Made by a program: the position numbers and the translations under genes. The notes beneath the pieces were generated by a model. The model was not told the origin of the DNA, ran no database searches, and saw only the letters and a program-made list of their open reading frames with translations. This document shows positions 41,120 to 50,716 of a DNA stretch of 64,000 nt, piece after piece; the stretch's first letter is position 1, and every line of letters begins with the position of its first letter. Source of the DNA: Pseudomonas sp. NC02 (GTDB lineage Bacteria > Pseudomonadota > Gammaproteobacteria > Pseudomonadales > Pseudomonadaceae); the NCBI RefSeq assembly GCF_002874965.1, contig NZ_CP025624.1:4464001-4528000 (forward strand), in the 5' to 3' direction.

Positions 41120-42745
41120 ATGACCACCGACAACCTGCTCGCCCAGCTGTTTCCCACTGCCGCCGAGATTCCCGAGCAATTCCGGCTCGCGGCGCCCATC
41201 GAACAACGTGATTACCTGGTCGGCGGCCAGTTACATGTGTGGAACGGCCCTTTGGCCGAAGTACGCAGCCCGGTGCAGTTGCGCGGCACCGACGGTGACA
41301 CGCCGGTGATCATCGGCAGCACCCCGCTGCTGGACGCCGACACCGCCTTGACCGCCCTCGACGCTGCCGTGGCCGCCTACGACCGTGGCCAGGGCGCGTG
41401 GCCGACCATGCGCGTGGTGGATCGCATCCAGCACGTCGAAGCGTTTTTGCGGCGTATGCGCGAACAGCGTGACGCAGTGGTCAAGCTGCTGATGTGGGAG
41501 ATTGGCAAGAACCTCAAGGACTCGCAGAAAGAGTTCGACCGCACTTGCGACTACATCACCGACACCATCAACGCCCTCAAGGAACTCGACCGCCGCTCCA
41601 GCCGCTTCGAGCTGGAACAGGACACCCTGGGGCAGATCCGCCGGGTGCCGCTGGGCGTGGCGCTGTGCATGGGCCCCTACAACTACCCGCTGAACGAGAC
41701 CTTCACCACGCTGATCCCGGCGCTGATCATGGGCAACACCGTGGTGTTCAAGCCGGCCAAGCTCGGCGTGCTGCTGATTCGCCCGTTGCTGGAGGCGTTC
41801 CGCGACAGCTTCCCGGCCGGCGTGATCAACGTGATCTACGGCAGCGGCCGCGAAACCGTCAGCGCGCTGATGGCCAGCGGCAAGATCGATATCTTTGCGT
41901 TTATCGGCACCAACAAGGCCGCCAGCGATTTGAAGAAACTGCACCCGAAACCGCACCGGCTACGCGCGGCGTTGGGCCTGGATGCAAAGAATCCCGGGAT
42001 CGTGCTGCCGCAGGTCGACCTGGACAATGCGGTCAACGAAGCTGTCACCGGTTCGCTCTCGTTCAACGGCCAGCGTTGCACCGCGTTGAAGATCCTGTTT
42101 GTGCATGAGGACGTGGTCGACAGCTTTATCGAGAAATTCAACCGCAAGCTGGCGACCCTCAAGCCTGGCATGCCGTGGGAAGACGGTGTGTCGCTGACGC
42201 CACTGCCCGAGCAGGGCAAGGTGGATTACCTCGGCGGCCTGGTGACCGACGCACTGGCCCATGGCGCCAAGGTGGTGAACGAGAATGGCGGCGCCAGCCG
42301 TGGCTCGTTTTTCTACCCGGCGGTGCTGTACCCGGTGAACCCGCAGATGCGCGTGTACCACGAGGAGCAGTTCGGCCCGGTGGTGCCGATCGTGCCTTAC
42401 CGCGACCTGGAGACGGTGATCGACTACGTGCTGGAGTCGGACTTCGGCCAGCAACTGAGTATCTTCGGCACCAGCCCGAGGGAAGTCGGGCGCCTGGTGG
42501 ACGCGTTCGCCAACCAGGTGGGCCGGATCAACATCAATGCCCAGTGCCAGCGCGGGCCGGACAGTTTCCCGTTCAACGGGCGCAAGAACTCGGCCGAGGG
42601 CACGCTGTCGGTACATGATGCGTTGCGGGTGTTTTCGATCCGTACCCTGGTGGCGACCAAGTTCCAGGCGAGCAACAAGGAACTGGTCAGTGACATCCTG
42701 CAGGAACGCACGTCGAGCTTTCTGACCACTGACTATATTTTCTGA
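41120..42745 (+). CDS. gapN: NADP-dependent glyceraldehyde-3-phosphate dehydrogenase, non-phosphorylating
   Basis: Aldehyde dehydrogenase superfamily member of 541 residues, close in length to the long GapN-type enzymes annotated in pseudomonads. Seen: M-G-P-Y-N-Y-P-L-N-E near 190 (substrate/cofactor entry), P-A-K-L-G-V-L cofactor lysine region, F-I-G-T-N-K-A Rossmann glycine, and the nucleophile cysteine in F-N-G-Q-R-C-T-A. It would oxidise glyceraldehyde-3-phosphate to 3-phosphoglycerate with NADP. Start chosen at 41120 behind AGGGG; the frame begins earlier at 41054. Confidence 0.8.
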   Translation: MTTDNLLAQLFPTAAEIPEQFRLAAPIEQRDYLVGGQLHVWNGPLAEVRSPVQLRGTDGDTPVIIGSTPLLDADTALTALDAAVAAYDRGQGAWPTMRVVDRIQHVEAFLRRMREQRDAVVKLLMWEIGKNLKDSQKEFDRTCDYITDTINALKELDRRSSRFELEQDTLGQIRRVPLGVALCMGPYNYPLNETFTTLIPALIMGNTVVFKPAKLGVLLIRPLLEAFRDSFPAGVINVIYGSGRETVSALMASGKIDIFAFIGTNKAASDLKKLHPKPHRLRAALGLDAKNPGIVLPQVDLDNAVNEAVTGSLSFNGQRCTALKILFVHEDVVDSFIEKFNRKLATLKPGMPWEDGVSLTPLPEQGKVDYLGGLVTDALAHGAKVVNENGGASRGSFFYPAVLYPVNPQMRVYHEEQFGPVVPIVPYRDLETVIDYVLESDFGQQLSIFGTSPREVGRLVDAFANQVGRININAQCQRGPDSFPFNGRKNSAEGTLSVHDALRVFSIRTLVATKFQASNKELVSDILQERTSSFLTTDYIF

Positions 42746-42765
42746 GCCCGACACCGATCTAAAAA

Positions 42766-42855
42766 TGTGGGAGCGGGCTTGCTCGCGAAAGCGGTGGTTC
42801 AGTCACCGGATGTATTGACTGACACGCCGCCTTCGCGAGCAAGCCCGCTCCCACA
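42766..42855. repeat. REPIN after gapN
   Basis: TGTGGGAGCGGGCTTGCTCGC and its complement enclose an inner stem (GCGAAAGCGG..CCGCCTTCGC) and a short AT-richer loop. Confidence 0.9.
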
Positions 42856-42899
42856 TTGGAACTGAGTGAAGCCTGAACAACGAGGTTACCCTGATACCA

Positions 42900-43961
42900 A
42901 TGAATCTCCCTCTCTTCGCCCGCCGCTTGCTGCGTCCCTTGCTGGACCCGTACCGGCGCTACCGTCACGCCAAGTTGATCCACGCGGTGCGGGTTTCCAT
43001 TGGGTTGCTCGCAACGATCCTGCTCACCACCGGCATCAACCTGCCCCATGGTGAGTGGGCCTCGGTGACGATGCTGATCGTGATCGGCGGTTTGCAGCAC
43101 CACGGCAATATCGGCAAGAAAGCCGTCGAGCGCGCCTACGGCACGTTGATCGGCGCCAGCGTCGGTTTGCTGCTGGTGCTGCAACAGGCGTATCTGGGGC
43201 AGCCACTTTTGACCTATTTGCTGATGTCGGTGGTGTGCGGGTTCTTTTCCTATCACGCCATCGGCAAGGGCGGATACATCGCGTTGCTGTCGGCCATCAC
43301 CGTATTTATCGTTGCGGGCCATGGCGATAATCCGATATCGGACGGGCTGTGGCGCACGGTCGACATCCTGATCGGGATCGTCCTGGCCCTGGCGTTTTCC
43401 TTCGCCCTGCCGCTGTATGCGGTGTATTCCTGGCGCTACAACCTGGCCAGTGCCTTGCGCGATTGCGCGGCGATTTATAGCCGGATCATCAGCGGCCAAT
43501 CGGTCACCGATGATGAACACCTCAAGCTGCTGAATCGCCTGAACGCCGCGATGCTGCAACTACGCTCGCTGATGCCATCGGTCTCCAAGGAAGTGCGGAT
43601 TTCCATGACCGAGCTGGACACCCTGCAGCGGCATTTGCGGATGTGCATCAGCACCCTGGAGATCCTCGGCAACACCCGCCCCGACCCACGGGACAAGGAA
43701 GCCCTGGCGCGCATGCAGGTGGCGTTGAAAGCCGAGCACCGGCAGATTCGGGTGCAGTTGATCGGGATGGCGCGGGCGTTGCAATCCGGGGCCACCGACC
43801 GGCTGGAACGTCCGAGCACCACGCCGACCCACGAACAGACCTTTGAAGTGCCGGTGGTCAACGCGTTGGACGGTTACCGGTTATTGACCCTACAACTGGC
43901 AGCCAATATTGACGCCATGCGCCAGCGCCTGGCCAAGAGCGCCAGCCACTGGAAAATCTGA
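42900..43961 (+). CDS. FUSC-family inner-membrane protein
   Basis: Protein of 353 residues with about six hydrophobic helices in residues 30-180 followed by a soluble helical domain. The helices include a G-E-W-A-S-V-T-M-L-I-V segment and K-A-V-E-R-A-Y-G-T-L-I-G, typical of the fusaric-acid-resistance/YccS/aromatic acid exporter group. Single gene behind a REPIN, no membrane fusion partner next to it, so it is probably a stand-alone member. Substrate unknown. Confidence 0.8.
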   Translation: MNLPLFARRLLRPLLDPYRRYRHAKLIHAVRVSIGLLATILLTTGINLPHGEWASVTMLIVIGGLQHHGNIGKKAVERAYGTLIGASVGLLLVLQQAYLGQPLLTYLLMSVVCGFFSYHAIGKGGYIALLSAITVFIVAGHGDNPISDGLWRTVDILIGIVLALAFSFALPLYAVYSWRYNLASALRDCAAIYSRIISGQSVTDDEHLKLLNRLNAAMLQLRSLMPSVSKEVRISMTELDTLQRHLRMCISTLEILGNTRPDPRDKEALARMQVALKAEHRQIRVQLIGMARALQSGATDRLERPSTTPTHEQTFEVPVVNALDGYRLLTLQLAANIDAMRQRLAKSASHWKI

Positions 43962-44590
43962 TCAGCCCCGGTGCAGCGCCTGTATCAACAGCTGCTGCAA
44001 CGCCTGTAACCGAGGCGCGGGGCTGTCCTCGGCAAAGCGCAACACGTTCGCCACTTCGGGCAGCGGCATCCGCTGGTCGAAGGGGCGATACACTTCCACG
44101 CGCTTGTCGAGATGGTCACTGCTGAGCAGGCCGATGCCCAACCCGGCGGCGATGGCCGATACCACACCCTCCACCGACCCACATTCCACCACCACCTGCC
44201 AGCGAATGCCCAAGGCGCTCAGGCGTTCCTGGGCCAGTTGCCGGTAAAAACAGCCGGGGCCGAAGGTGATGAGCCGCACGCATTCGTCAGGCGCAGGCTG
44301 CCAGCCGGGCCGGGCGCACCAGTGCACCTGTTCGGTCCACAGCAATTGGTCCCGCGCTTCGATACGCGGGATAAAATCCTGATGCAGCGCCAGGTCCAGC
44401 TCGCGGTCCACCAGGGCCTGGCGAAGCACGTGGCTCTGCTCCACCACAATTCGCACATCCAGTTGGCGGTGTTGCCGGGAAAACTGGCCGAGCAAGTTCG
44501 ACAACTCGGCCATCGGCACCTGTTCGGTGGCGCCCAGGCGGATGGAACCTTGTAACTGCACCGGATTGAAATGCGTCAGCGCCGCGTCGT
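43962..44590 (-). pseudogene. LysR-family regulator remnant, DNA-binding half deleted
   Basis: Codes for only the effector-binding domain (about 200 residues: L-G-A-T-E-Q-V-P-M-A-E-L, then V-V-E-Q-S-H-V-L-R, D-L-A-L-H-Q-D-F, G-L-G-I-G-L-L). The 90-residue winged helix and linker that should precede it are absent. Upstream, the sequence changes at about 44585-44597 into the 3' end of an oppositely oriented hydrolase gene. The product could not bind DNA as a LysR protein. Confidence 0.8.
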
Positions 44591-44728
44591 GGGCGCCTGC
44601 GCAACGACATCCGTGGGGCCGTGCTGCAGGTGGTGCAAAACGCCGGGCACTTTCTGATGGAGGATACGCCGGAACGGGTGAGTGAGTACCTTGTAGACTT
44701 TATCGGCCAGGTTCACAGTAAACGCTGA
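44585..44728 (+). pseudogene. Alpha/beta-hydrolase 3' remnant
   Basis: A 47-codon open stretch ending in TGA at 44726-44728 reads as the C-terminus of an alpha/beta hydrolase: V-V-Q-N-A-G-H-F-L-M-E-D-T-P-E-R-V followed by E-Y-L-V-D-F-I. The GH-F motif contains the catalytic histidine. Nothing upstream continues the protein; the LysR remnant starts there on the other strand. Most of the gene is missing. Confidence 0.7.
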
Positions 44729-44850
44729 CTGCCATTTGTCGGGATTACACAAGCCAATAGACTTCACACTTTCTCTTACATATTTTTCACGTTTTATTCA
44801 CATCCAGAGACGTAGGGTAAAGCCTCATCCGTTACAAACGTTGTAGTTAA

Positions 44851-44879
44851 AAACCCGCCGCCCCAGCGGGTTTTTTTTG
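44851..44879. terminator. Bidirectional rho-independent terminator
   Basis: AAAACCCGC / GCGGGTTTT with a seven-base loop, A-run on one side and T-run of eight on the other. It lies after the TetR gene (minus) and after the hydrolase remnant (plus) and can serve both directions. Confidence 0.85.
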
Positions 44880-44934
44880 CCCGGGATTTGAGTGGCCACA
44901 CGGTTTCTGAAGAGAGGAGTCGAAGCAAACCGGC

Positions 44935-45711
44935 TCATTGCGAGCCGGTCTTGATGGGGCAACGAGCCACCTTGTTGACAGGCGACGCCGCTTGCTCACG
45001 TATCGCGCGCTGGGTATCGAGCACCCGCGCCAGGGCCGTTTCGGCTTCAGGACTTTGCTGCGGCACACGAATCGCCGCCGACACCAGGGTAATCAGCTTG
45101 GCCATGACCTCGGCATCCGTGGCCGGGCGTCCCAGGCTCATGGAGTTCATCAGCAAACGCAGCTCGGTACCGGCCATCACCCCGGAGATCGCCTTGAGGG
45201 CAAATTGCAGGCGCACCCCCAGCTCGTTGCGCGGCAAGTCCGGAAGCGCCAGGGCGAAGGCTTCGAAGAAGCGCTGGAACACCGGCTGGTAATGCACCTT
45301 GAGGTATTCCTGGATAAACGGCGACGTGTCGCTGTACACCCGCCCCAGGAACCGGATGAATGAACGCCCTTCCCCGCTGGCCGGGTCGCTGCGTTCCAGG
45401 CCCATGGCCGGGGCGAACAGCACCCCGAGCAAGGTGTCGCAATCCAGCGGGCCGTCGGATTCGGCTTCGCACCGGGCGAGCAACTCCAGGCGCTGCTCGT
45501 TGAGCGGCTCCAGGCGCTGCATCAGCAGGGTTTTCATCAGGGAGTCCTTGTCCCCGAAGTGGTAATTCACCGCAGCGAGATTGACCTGGGCCCTCTCGGT
45601 TATCTGCCGCAACAAAACAGCGTCATAGCCGTATTTGATGAAAAGAGCCTCTGTCGCATCCAGCAATCGGGTCTTGGTAACGTTTGGAGCGCTGAGTTTC
45701 TTCGCGACCAT
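44935..45711 (-). CDS. TetR-family regulator of the adjacent efflux operon
   Basis: Regulator of 258 residues: helix-turn-helix at about 15-60 (T-R-L-L-D-A-T-E-A-L-F, Q-I-T-E-R-A-Q-V-N-L-A-A-V-N-Y-H-F) and a large all-helical ligand domain with an extra C-terminal tail. Divergent from a four-gene ABC efflux operon across 363 bases, the classical layout for local repression. Two copies of an 11-base motif lie near each gene start. Confidence 0.88.
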   Translation of the reverse strand: MVAKKLSAPNVTKTRLLDATEALFIKYGYDAVLLRQITERAQVNLAAVNYHFGDKDSLMKTLLMQRLEPLNEQRLELLARCEAESDGPLDCDTLLGVLFAPAMGLERSDPASGEGRSFIRFLGRVYSDTSPFIQEYLKVHYQPVFQRFFEAFALALPDLPRNELGVRLQFALKAISGVMAGTELRLLMNSMSLGRPATDAEVMAKLITLVSAAIRVPQQSPEAETALARVLDTQRAIREQAASPVNKVARCPIKTGSQ

Positions 45712-46074
45712 AGGGATTGGGGTTCCACTGCGGAAATATTGTTTTAAAAATTAATTTGATTTTTTATACCGGGGCCGCTGCCTGAAAGCAAGTAGTGACA
45801 CAGCGCCATACTATTCAAAGCCAACAGCAACGGGCTCATTGAGGATAGCTGATGGATTTTTGCAGCGCCGGAAACGTCCCTTTGAAGAATCGTTTCAAAG
45901 GGTAAAACCGCTCTATATCCATGGCTGGCGGAACGGCTGGATCGCGGTTAGTATTCAAACAATATTTTAAAAACAAGAAATAAAACCAGTCCGTGACGTG
46001 TACCAGGCAGCTCCTGAACTTGTTACAAGGATTTTCGGGGGAAGCACGGCGCTGTCGAGGCTGCAGGCGTAGTC
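45712..46074. promoter_or_regulatory. Divergent tetR-efflux promoter region with mirrored motifs
   Basis: AAATATTGTTT at 45734-45744 and its exact reverse complement AAACAATATTT at 45957-45967 flank the region, one near each start codon. Between them, CCCTTTGAA-N7-TTCAAAGGG (45878-45902) is a perfect nine-base-arm inverted repeat. The region is A+T-rich at both ends. The outer pair are the best TetR operator candidates. No small gene is visible. Confidence 0.5.
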
Positions 46075-46782
46075 ATGATGACAGATACCCCCGCGCACCC
46101 AGGCTTTATCTCCTTGCAAGGCATCGGCAAAAGCTATCAGCTGGCCGGTCAACACCTGTCGATTCTCAATGATGTATGCCTGGCCATCGAAACCGGTGAC
46201 AGCTGCGGCATCCTCGGCGCCTCCGGCTCCGGCAAAAGTACCCTGCTCAATATTCTCGGCCTGCTGGATTTGCCCGACTGCGGCCAGTACCGCTTTGCCG
46301 GCCATGACATCTTCAGCGCCAGCCCCGATCAATTGGCGGCGATCCGCAATCAGCAGATCGGTTTCGTCTTCCAGAGTTTCAACCTGCTGCCACGCCTCAG
46401 TGCCCTGGACAACGTCGCCCTGCCCCTGAGCTACCGCGGCGTGTCACGCCACGACTCGGTGGAACAGGCCCTGCGCATGCTCGACCAGGTGGGCCTGGCC
46501 GAGCGCGCCCACCATCGCCCGGCCGACCTTTCCGGCGGCCAGCGCCAACGGGTCGCCATCGCCCGGGCATTGGTCGGCAACCCGTCGGTGATCCTCGCCG
46601 ACGAACCCACCGGCAACCTCGACAGCACCACCGCCCAGGAGATCATGGACCTGTTGCTGGCGCTCAACCGCGAGCAGCAGGTGACGCTGATCATCGTCAC
46701 CCACGACCCGCACATTGCCGAACGCCTGAATCGCAAGATCCTGGTGCGCAATGGTGTGGTGCAAGAGGCCGGGCGCCTATGA
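46075..46782 (+). CDS. MacB/LolD-type ABC transporter ATPase
   Basis: ATPase of 235 residues with Walker A G-A-S-G-S-G-K-S-T near residue 45, the Q-loop F-V-F-Q-S-F-N-L-L-P typical of the MacB/LolD/FtsE class, signature LSGGQRQRV and Walker B V-I-L-A-D-E-P-T-G-N-L-D-S. ATG at 46075 or 46078. First gene of an efflux operon with permease, outer-membrane channel and periplasmic adaptor; the stop overlaps the permease start. Confidence 0.9.
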   Translation: MMTDTPAHPGFISLQGIGKSYQLAGQHLSILNDVCLAIETGDSCGILGASGSGKSTLLNILGLLDLPDCGQYRFAGHDIFSASPDQLAAIRNQQIGFVFQSFNLLPRLSALDNVALPLSYRGVSRHDSVEQALRMLDQVGLAERAHHRPADLSGGQRQRVAIARALVGNPSVILADEPTGNLDSTTAQEIMDLLLALNREQQVTLIIVTHDPHIAERLNRKILVRNGVVQEAGRL

Positions 46783-47978
46783 GCCTGCGGGTCGAACAAA
46801 GCCTGAGCCAGTTGCTGCACGAGGCGTTTGTCAGCCTGCGCACCCTGGGCAAGCGCTCGATCCTGGCCTTGCTGGGCATCGTCATCGGCAGTTCCTCGGT
46901 GGTGGCGCTGATCAATATCGGGCACAACGCCGCCGAAGACGCGGCGATGATTTTCAAGGACATGGGCACCGACACCCTGGTGGCGCAATTCCCGCCCAGG
47001 GGTGCCAGCACTGCGCAAATGCCCGCCAGCCTGGACCTGGAAGCCGTGCGCCGCAGCGTTCCAGGCATTGCCCATATCGGTGCGGTCTCGCTGTTCAGCG
47101 GGCCAGTGGTGTTCCATGGCCGTACCTGGAACGCAAGCCTCGTCGGCAGTACGCCGGACCTCAAGGATGCCATGCGCCTGTCGGTGCGCGACGGGCGCTT
47201 CCTGTCGAGTTTCGATGCTGGGGAAACCTATGCGGTCGTCGGTGACCAGGTCGTCCAGGCCTTGAGCGTGCCCGGCGACCCGCTGCAACTGGGCGACCGG
47301 GTACGTATCAACGATTACCTGTTCCTGATCGTGGGCATTCTGCACAGCCAGCCCCGGGCAATGCTGATTCCCGTACAGGCCAACGAATCGCTGTTCGTCC
47401 CCGCCCCGGGCATGCGCCGGATCTACGCCAGCCCGCAAATCGGCAACGTGATCATCCGTGCCACCCCCGGCCAGGATATGGAACGCCTCGCCCAGGACTC
47501 AGCCGTGGCACTGCGAGCCCAGCTCACCGACCACGATGTCGACATTCAGGTGCCCCAGCAAATGATCGATGGCATGACCCGCCAAAGTCGGACCTTCGCC
47601 TACCTGCTGTTGGCCCTGGGCGCGATCTCCCTGGTGGGCGGCGGCGTCGGCGTGATGAACGTGATGCTGATGAACGTCTCGGAGCGGCGCCGGGAAATCG
47701 GGATTCGCATGGCCCTCGGGGCGCGCCAGCGCGACATTCGCAACCTGTTCCTGCTGGAAGCCGTGACCCTGACCGCCGTGGGTGCGGTATGCGGCGCGGT
47801 ACTGGGCATGACCGCCGCGTACCTGTATGCCAGGCTGTCCGGCTGGCAGTTTTCCCTGGCAGTGGCCGCGCTGCCGCTCGGGGTCGGCAGCACGTTGCTG
47901 GTGGGGCTGTTTTTCGGGATCTATCCGGCGGTGTCGGCCTCGCGGCTGCAGCCGGTGGAGGCCCTGCGCGATGAATAA
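46779..47978 (+). CDS. MacB-type ABC transporter permease
   Basis: Inner-membrane protein of 399 residues with the MacB topology: one N-terminal helix (about 25-45), a large periplasmic domain (about 50-270), then three helices near the C-terminus with the FtsX signature G-V-G-V-M-N-V-M-L-M-N-V-S-E-R-R-R-E-I-G. The ATPase is separate, not fused as in E. coli MacB. Overlaps both neighbours. Confidence 0.9.
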   Translation: MSLRVEQSLSQLLHEAFVSLRTLGKRSILALLGIVIGSSSVVALINIGHNAAEDAAMIFKDMGTDTLVAQFPPRGASTAQMPASLDLEAVRRSVPGIAHIGAVSLFSGPVVFHGRTWNASLVGSTPDLKDAMRLSVRDGRFLSSFDAGETYAVVGDQVVQALSVPGDPLQLGDRVRINDYLFLIVGILHSQPRAMLIPVQANESLFVPAPGMRRIYASPQIGNVIIRATPGQDMERLAQDSAVALRAQLTDHDVDIQVPQQMIDGMTRQSRTFAYLLLALGAISLVGGGVGVMNVMLMNVSERRREIGIRMALGARQRDIRNLFLLEAVTLTAVGAVCGAVLGMTAAYLYARLSGWQFSLAVAALPLGVGSTLLVGLFFGIYPAVSASRLQPVEALRDE

Positions 47979-49452
47979 ACGGCTGCTGTTGTTGACCGCC
48001 TTGGTAAGCCTGCACAGCGTGGCCGCCGACGTGGTGATTCGCCCCTCCGCGCCCAGTACCACCCGCAGTGGCTATGAACGCAGCGTGTCGCTGAATGCCC
48101 AGTCCACCACCCTGACCCTGGGGGATGCGGTGTACCTGGGCCTGCGCAACAACCCGGCGATTCGCAGCGCGTACCTGCAACGGGTGGCGCAGAAATTCGA
48201 CCTGCGGGTAGCTGAAGACACGTTCAACCCCAAGCTGACCCTGAACAGCTACTACCGCACGACTAAAGGCACTGAAGACAGCTCCCGCAACGCTAACCTC
48301 GCGCCTAATGCCACCTTGCTCGGTGAGTACGGCACGCGCCTGAGCATGAACTGGACCCAACAACTGAACAACGCCGATCGCGCCGGACGCTACCGCAGCG
48401 ACGGCCTCGACCTGTCACTGATCCAACCGCTGATGCGCGGTGCCGGCTGGGACGCCACCACCGCCCCGCTGCGCCTGTCACGCCTGTCGGAACAGGCCAA
48501 CCGCCTGAACCTCAAGGCCAACGTGGCGCAGACCATCAGCAACATCATCGCCACCTACCGCGAGTTGCTGCGGGCCCAGGAACAACTGAGCATCGTGCAG
48601 GACGCCCTCAAGCGCTCCGGCACCTTGCTTGAAGTGAACAAGGCGCTGATCAGCGCCGGGCGCATGGCCGAGTTCGAGATTGTGCAGACCGAAGCCGATA
48701 TCGCCACCCAGCAACTGGGGGTGGAAGAAGCCCAGAACCAACTGGACACCAGCCGCCTGGCCCTGCTGCGCCTGCTGGCGCTCGACCTGTCGACACCGAT
48801 ACGCGCCACCGAGGCCCTTGAAGCCAAGCCCATGGACATCGACAAACGCCAGGCTTTCGTGCTGGCGCAGAACCAGCAGCCGGAATACCTCGCCACCCTG
48901 CTCGGCAGCCAGCAGGCCGACCTCAACCTGGTGATCGCCAAGGACTCCGGCCGCTGGCAAGTGGACCTGGTGGCCGGTGCCAACCAGATTCGGGCCGCCA
49001 CCAATGACGATAACGGCTACAACAGCAATCGGCGCTGGGACAGCTACGCCGGCGTGCAGGTGCAGATTCCCATCGGCGACATCAGTACTCGCCAGGCCGA
49101 GGTGCACGCGCGGGTCGATGTGGAAAACCAGGAGATCATCATCGCCGACGCCCGCCAGCAACTGGAGCGCGACGTCAACGATGTGGTGCGCGACCTCGGT
49201 ACCCGCTGGCGCCAGTATGAAATTTCCCAGCGGGCGGTGGAGTTGTCCAAGCGCAAGATCGAAATCGAACGGGAAAAACTCAGCGCCGGGCGCTCCACGA
49301 ACTTCCAGGTATTGAGTTTCGAAACCGACCTGCGTAACGCCGAGAACTCACGGCTCAATGCGCTGATTGCCTATTTGAACGCCCAGACTCAGCTCGACCT
49401 GACCCTGGGCATGACGCTGGAAAGTTGGGAAATCGCCCTCAATGACTACTAA
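47971..49452 (+). CDS. TolC-family outer-membrane efflux protein
   Basis: Outer-membrane channel of 493 residues, with a signal peptide cleaved after V-A-A near residue 18, two OEP repeat regions with long heptad helices (about 125-240 and 340-470) and alternating beta segments. The start at 47971 overlaps the permease gene by eight bases; the frame also extends back inside that gene. No lipobox. It supplies the exit duct for the tripartite pump. Confidence 0.88.
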   Translation: MNKRLLLLTALVSLHSVAADVVIRPSAPSTTRSGYERSVSLNAQSTTLTLGDAVYLGLRNNPAIRSAYLQRVAQKFDLRVAEDTFNPKLTLNSYYRTTKGTEDSSRNANLAPNATLLGEYGTRLSMNWTQQLNNADRAGRYRSDGLDLSLIQPLMRGAGWDATTAPLRLSRLSEQANRLNLKANVAQTISNIIATYRELLRAQEQLSIVQDALKRSGTLLEVNKALISAGRMAEFEIVQTEADIATQQLGVEEAQNQLDTSRLALLRLLALDLSTPIRATEALEAKPMDIDKRQAFVLAQNQQPEYLATLLGSQQADLNLVIAKDSGRWQVDLVAGANQIRAATNDDNGYNSNRRWDSYAGVQVQIPIGDISTRQAEVHARVDVENQEIIIADARQQLERDVNDVVRDLGTRWRQYEISQRAVELSKRKIEIEREKLSAGRSTNFQVLSFETDLRNAENSRLNALIAYLNAQTQLDLTLGMTLESWEIALNDY

Positions 49453-50707
49453 TAAGAAGCGCCTGTTGGGCGCCGTGTTGATTGTGCTGGTGGCCGGCGT
49501 CGGCATCACGCTGCTCAGCCGTCAAAGCCCGGCCGCCAACCAGCCCGGCAACGCCGAGCAGTGGCTGGCGGTGAAGGTCGACCCGCTGGTGCATCAGATC
49601 GGCCTGGTGGGCAAGATCGAGCCTGACACCACCATCACCCTCACCGCGCCGTTCGACGGTAATGTGCAGGCCAACCTGGTGGAACAGGGCCAGCGGGTCG
49701 AGGCCGGCCAGGTGCTGCTGCGCATGGACCCGGCCACCCTCGAAGTGCAACTGCGCGACGCCCTCTCCGCCCAGCTCAAGGCCCGGCGCACGGTGCAGGA
49801 AATGCAGGACTGGGACAGTGGCCAGCAAGTCGGGCGCGCCCGCCGCACCCTGCGCACTGCCGAAATGACCGCCAGCAACACCCAGCGCAAACTGACCGAA
49901 AGCGAGAACCTGTTCAAGCGCGGCATCATCCCGCGCAACGAACTCGACGACCTGAAACAGCAGGCCACCCAGCAACAACTCGACCTGACGGCCGCCCGCG
50001 CTGAGCTGCAACAGGCAGTTGAACAAGGCCAGGGCGAATACCGGCAGATCGCCGATATGGAGCTGACCAACGCCACGGTGAAATATGAAGCCCTGCGCAC
50101 CCTGCTCGATGGCAAGGAGGTCAAGGCACCGTTCTCCGGCATTGTGGTGCCGGCGCCGGGCAGTAACTCATCGACCCAGGGCGGCGGGAGCAATAGCGCG
50201 CCGGTGCAGGCCGGGAGCAAGGTCAGCCAGGGCCAGGTGCTGTTTGGACTGGCGAATATCGAGAAACTGAAAATCGTCGCCAAGGTGTCGGAGCTGGACA
50301 TCAACCAGTTGCACCAAGGGCAAGCGGTGGAGGTGATGGGCGACGGGTTTGATGGGGAACGGCTGACGGGGTCGGTCAGCGTGGTCAGTGGCCTGGCAAT
50401 TGCCAGCGACAGCCAGGGCAGCGCGCAGTTTCCGGTGACCCTGTCGATTCCCAAGCTGACCCCACAACAGTTGCAACGGGTAAGGTTGGGGATGAGTGCG
50501 CGGTTGACCATTGTGACCTACAACAATGACCAGGCGATTGTCGTACCGGCCCAGGCGATCAGTCGCGGGGATGGGGTGATGACGGTGGAATATCGGGCAG
50601 CGATGGATAAACCGGTGGAGCGGGTGACGGTGACCACCGGGCAGTCGACGGCCCAGGGGGTTGAAGTGTTTGGGTTGAAGCCTGGGTTTGTGAAGGTCGG
50701 TCCATGA
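49442..50707 (+). CDS. Periplasmic adaptor (HlyD/MacA-like)
   Basis: Membrane fusion protein of 421 residues: N-terminal anchor (K-K-R-L-L-G-A-V-L-I-V-L), biotinyl-lipoyl half domain (P-F-D-G-N-V-Q-A-N-L-V-E-Q-G-Q-R-V), alpha hairpin about 105-215, the second lipoyl half (K-A-P-F-S-G-I-V-V) with a serine/glycine-rich loop, and a beta barrel. It overlaps the channel gene by 11 bases. It is the last gene, an unusual order since the adaptor often precedes the permease. Confidence 0.88.
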   Translation: MTTNKKRLLGAVLIVLVAGVGITLLSRQSPAANQPGNAEQWLAVKVDPLVHQIGLVGKIEPDTTITLTAPFDGNVQANLVEQGQRVEAGQVLLRMDPATLEVQLRDALSAQLKARRTVQEMQDWDSGQQVGRARRTLRTAEMTASNTQRKLTESENLFKRGIIPRNELDDLKQQATQQQLDLTAARAELQQAVEQGQGEYRQIADMELTNATVKYEALRTLLDGKEVKAPFSGIVVPAPGSNSSTQGGGSNSAPVQAGSKVSQGQVLFGLANIEKLKIVAKVSELDINQLHQGQAVEVMGDGFDGERLTGSVSVVSGLAIASDSQGSAQFPVTLSIPKLTPQQLQRVRLGMSARLTIVTYNNDQAIVVPAQAISRGDGVMTVEYRAAMDKPVERVTVTTGQSTAQGVEVFGLKPGFVKVGP

Positions 50708-50716
50708 ACCCGACCT

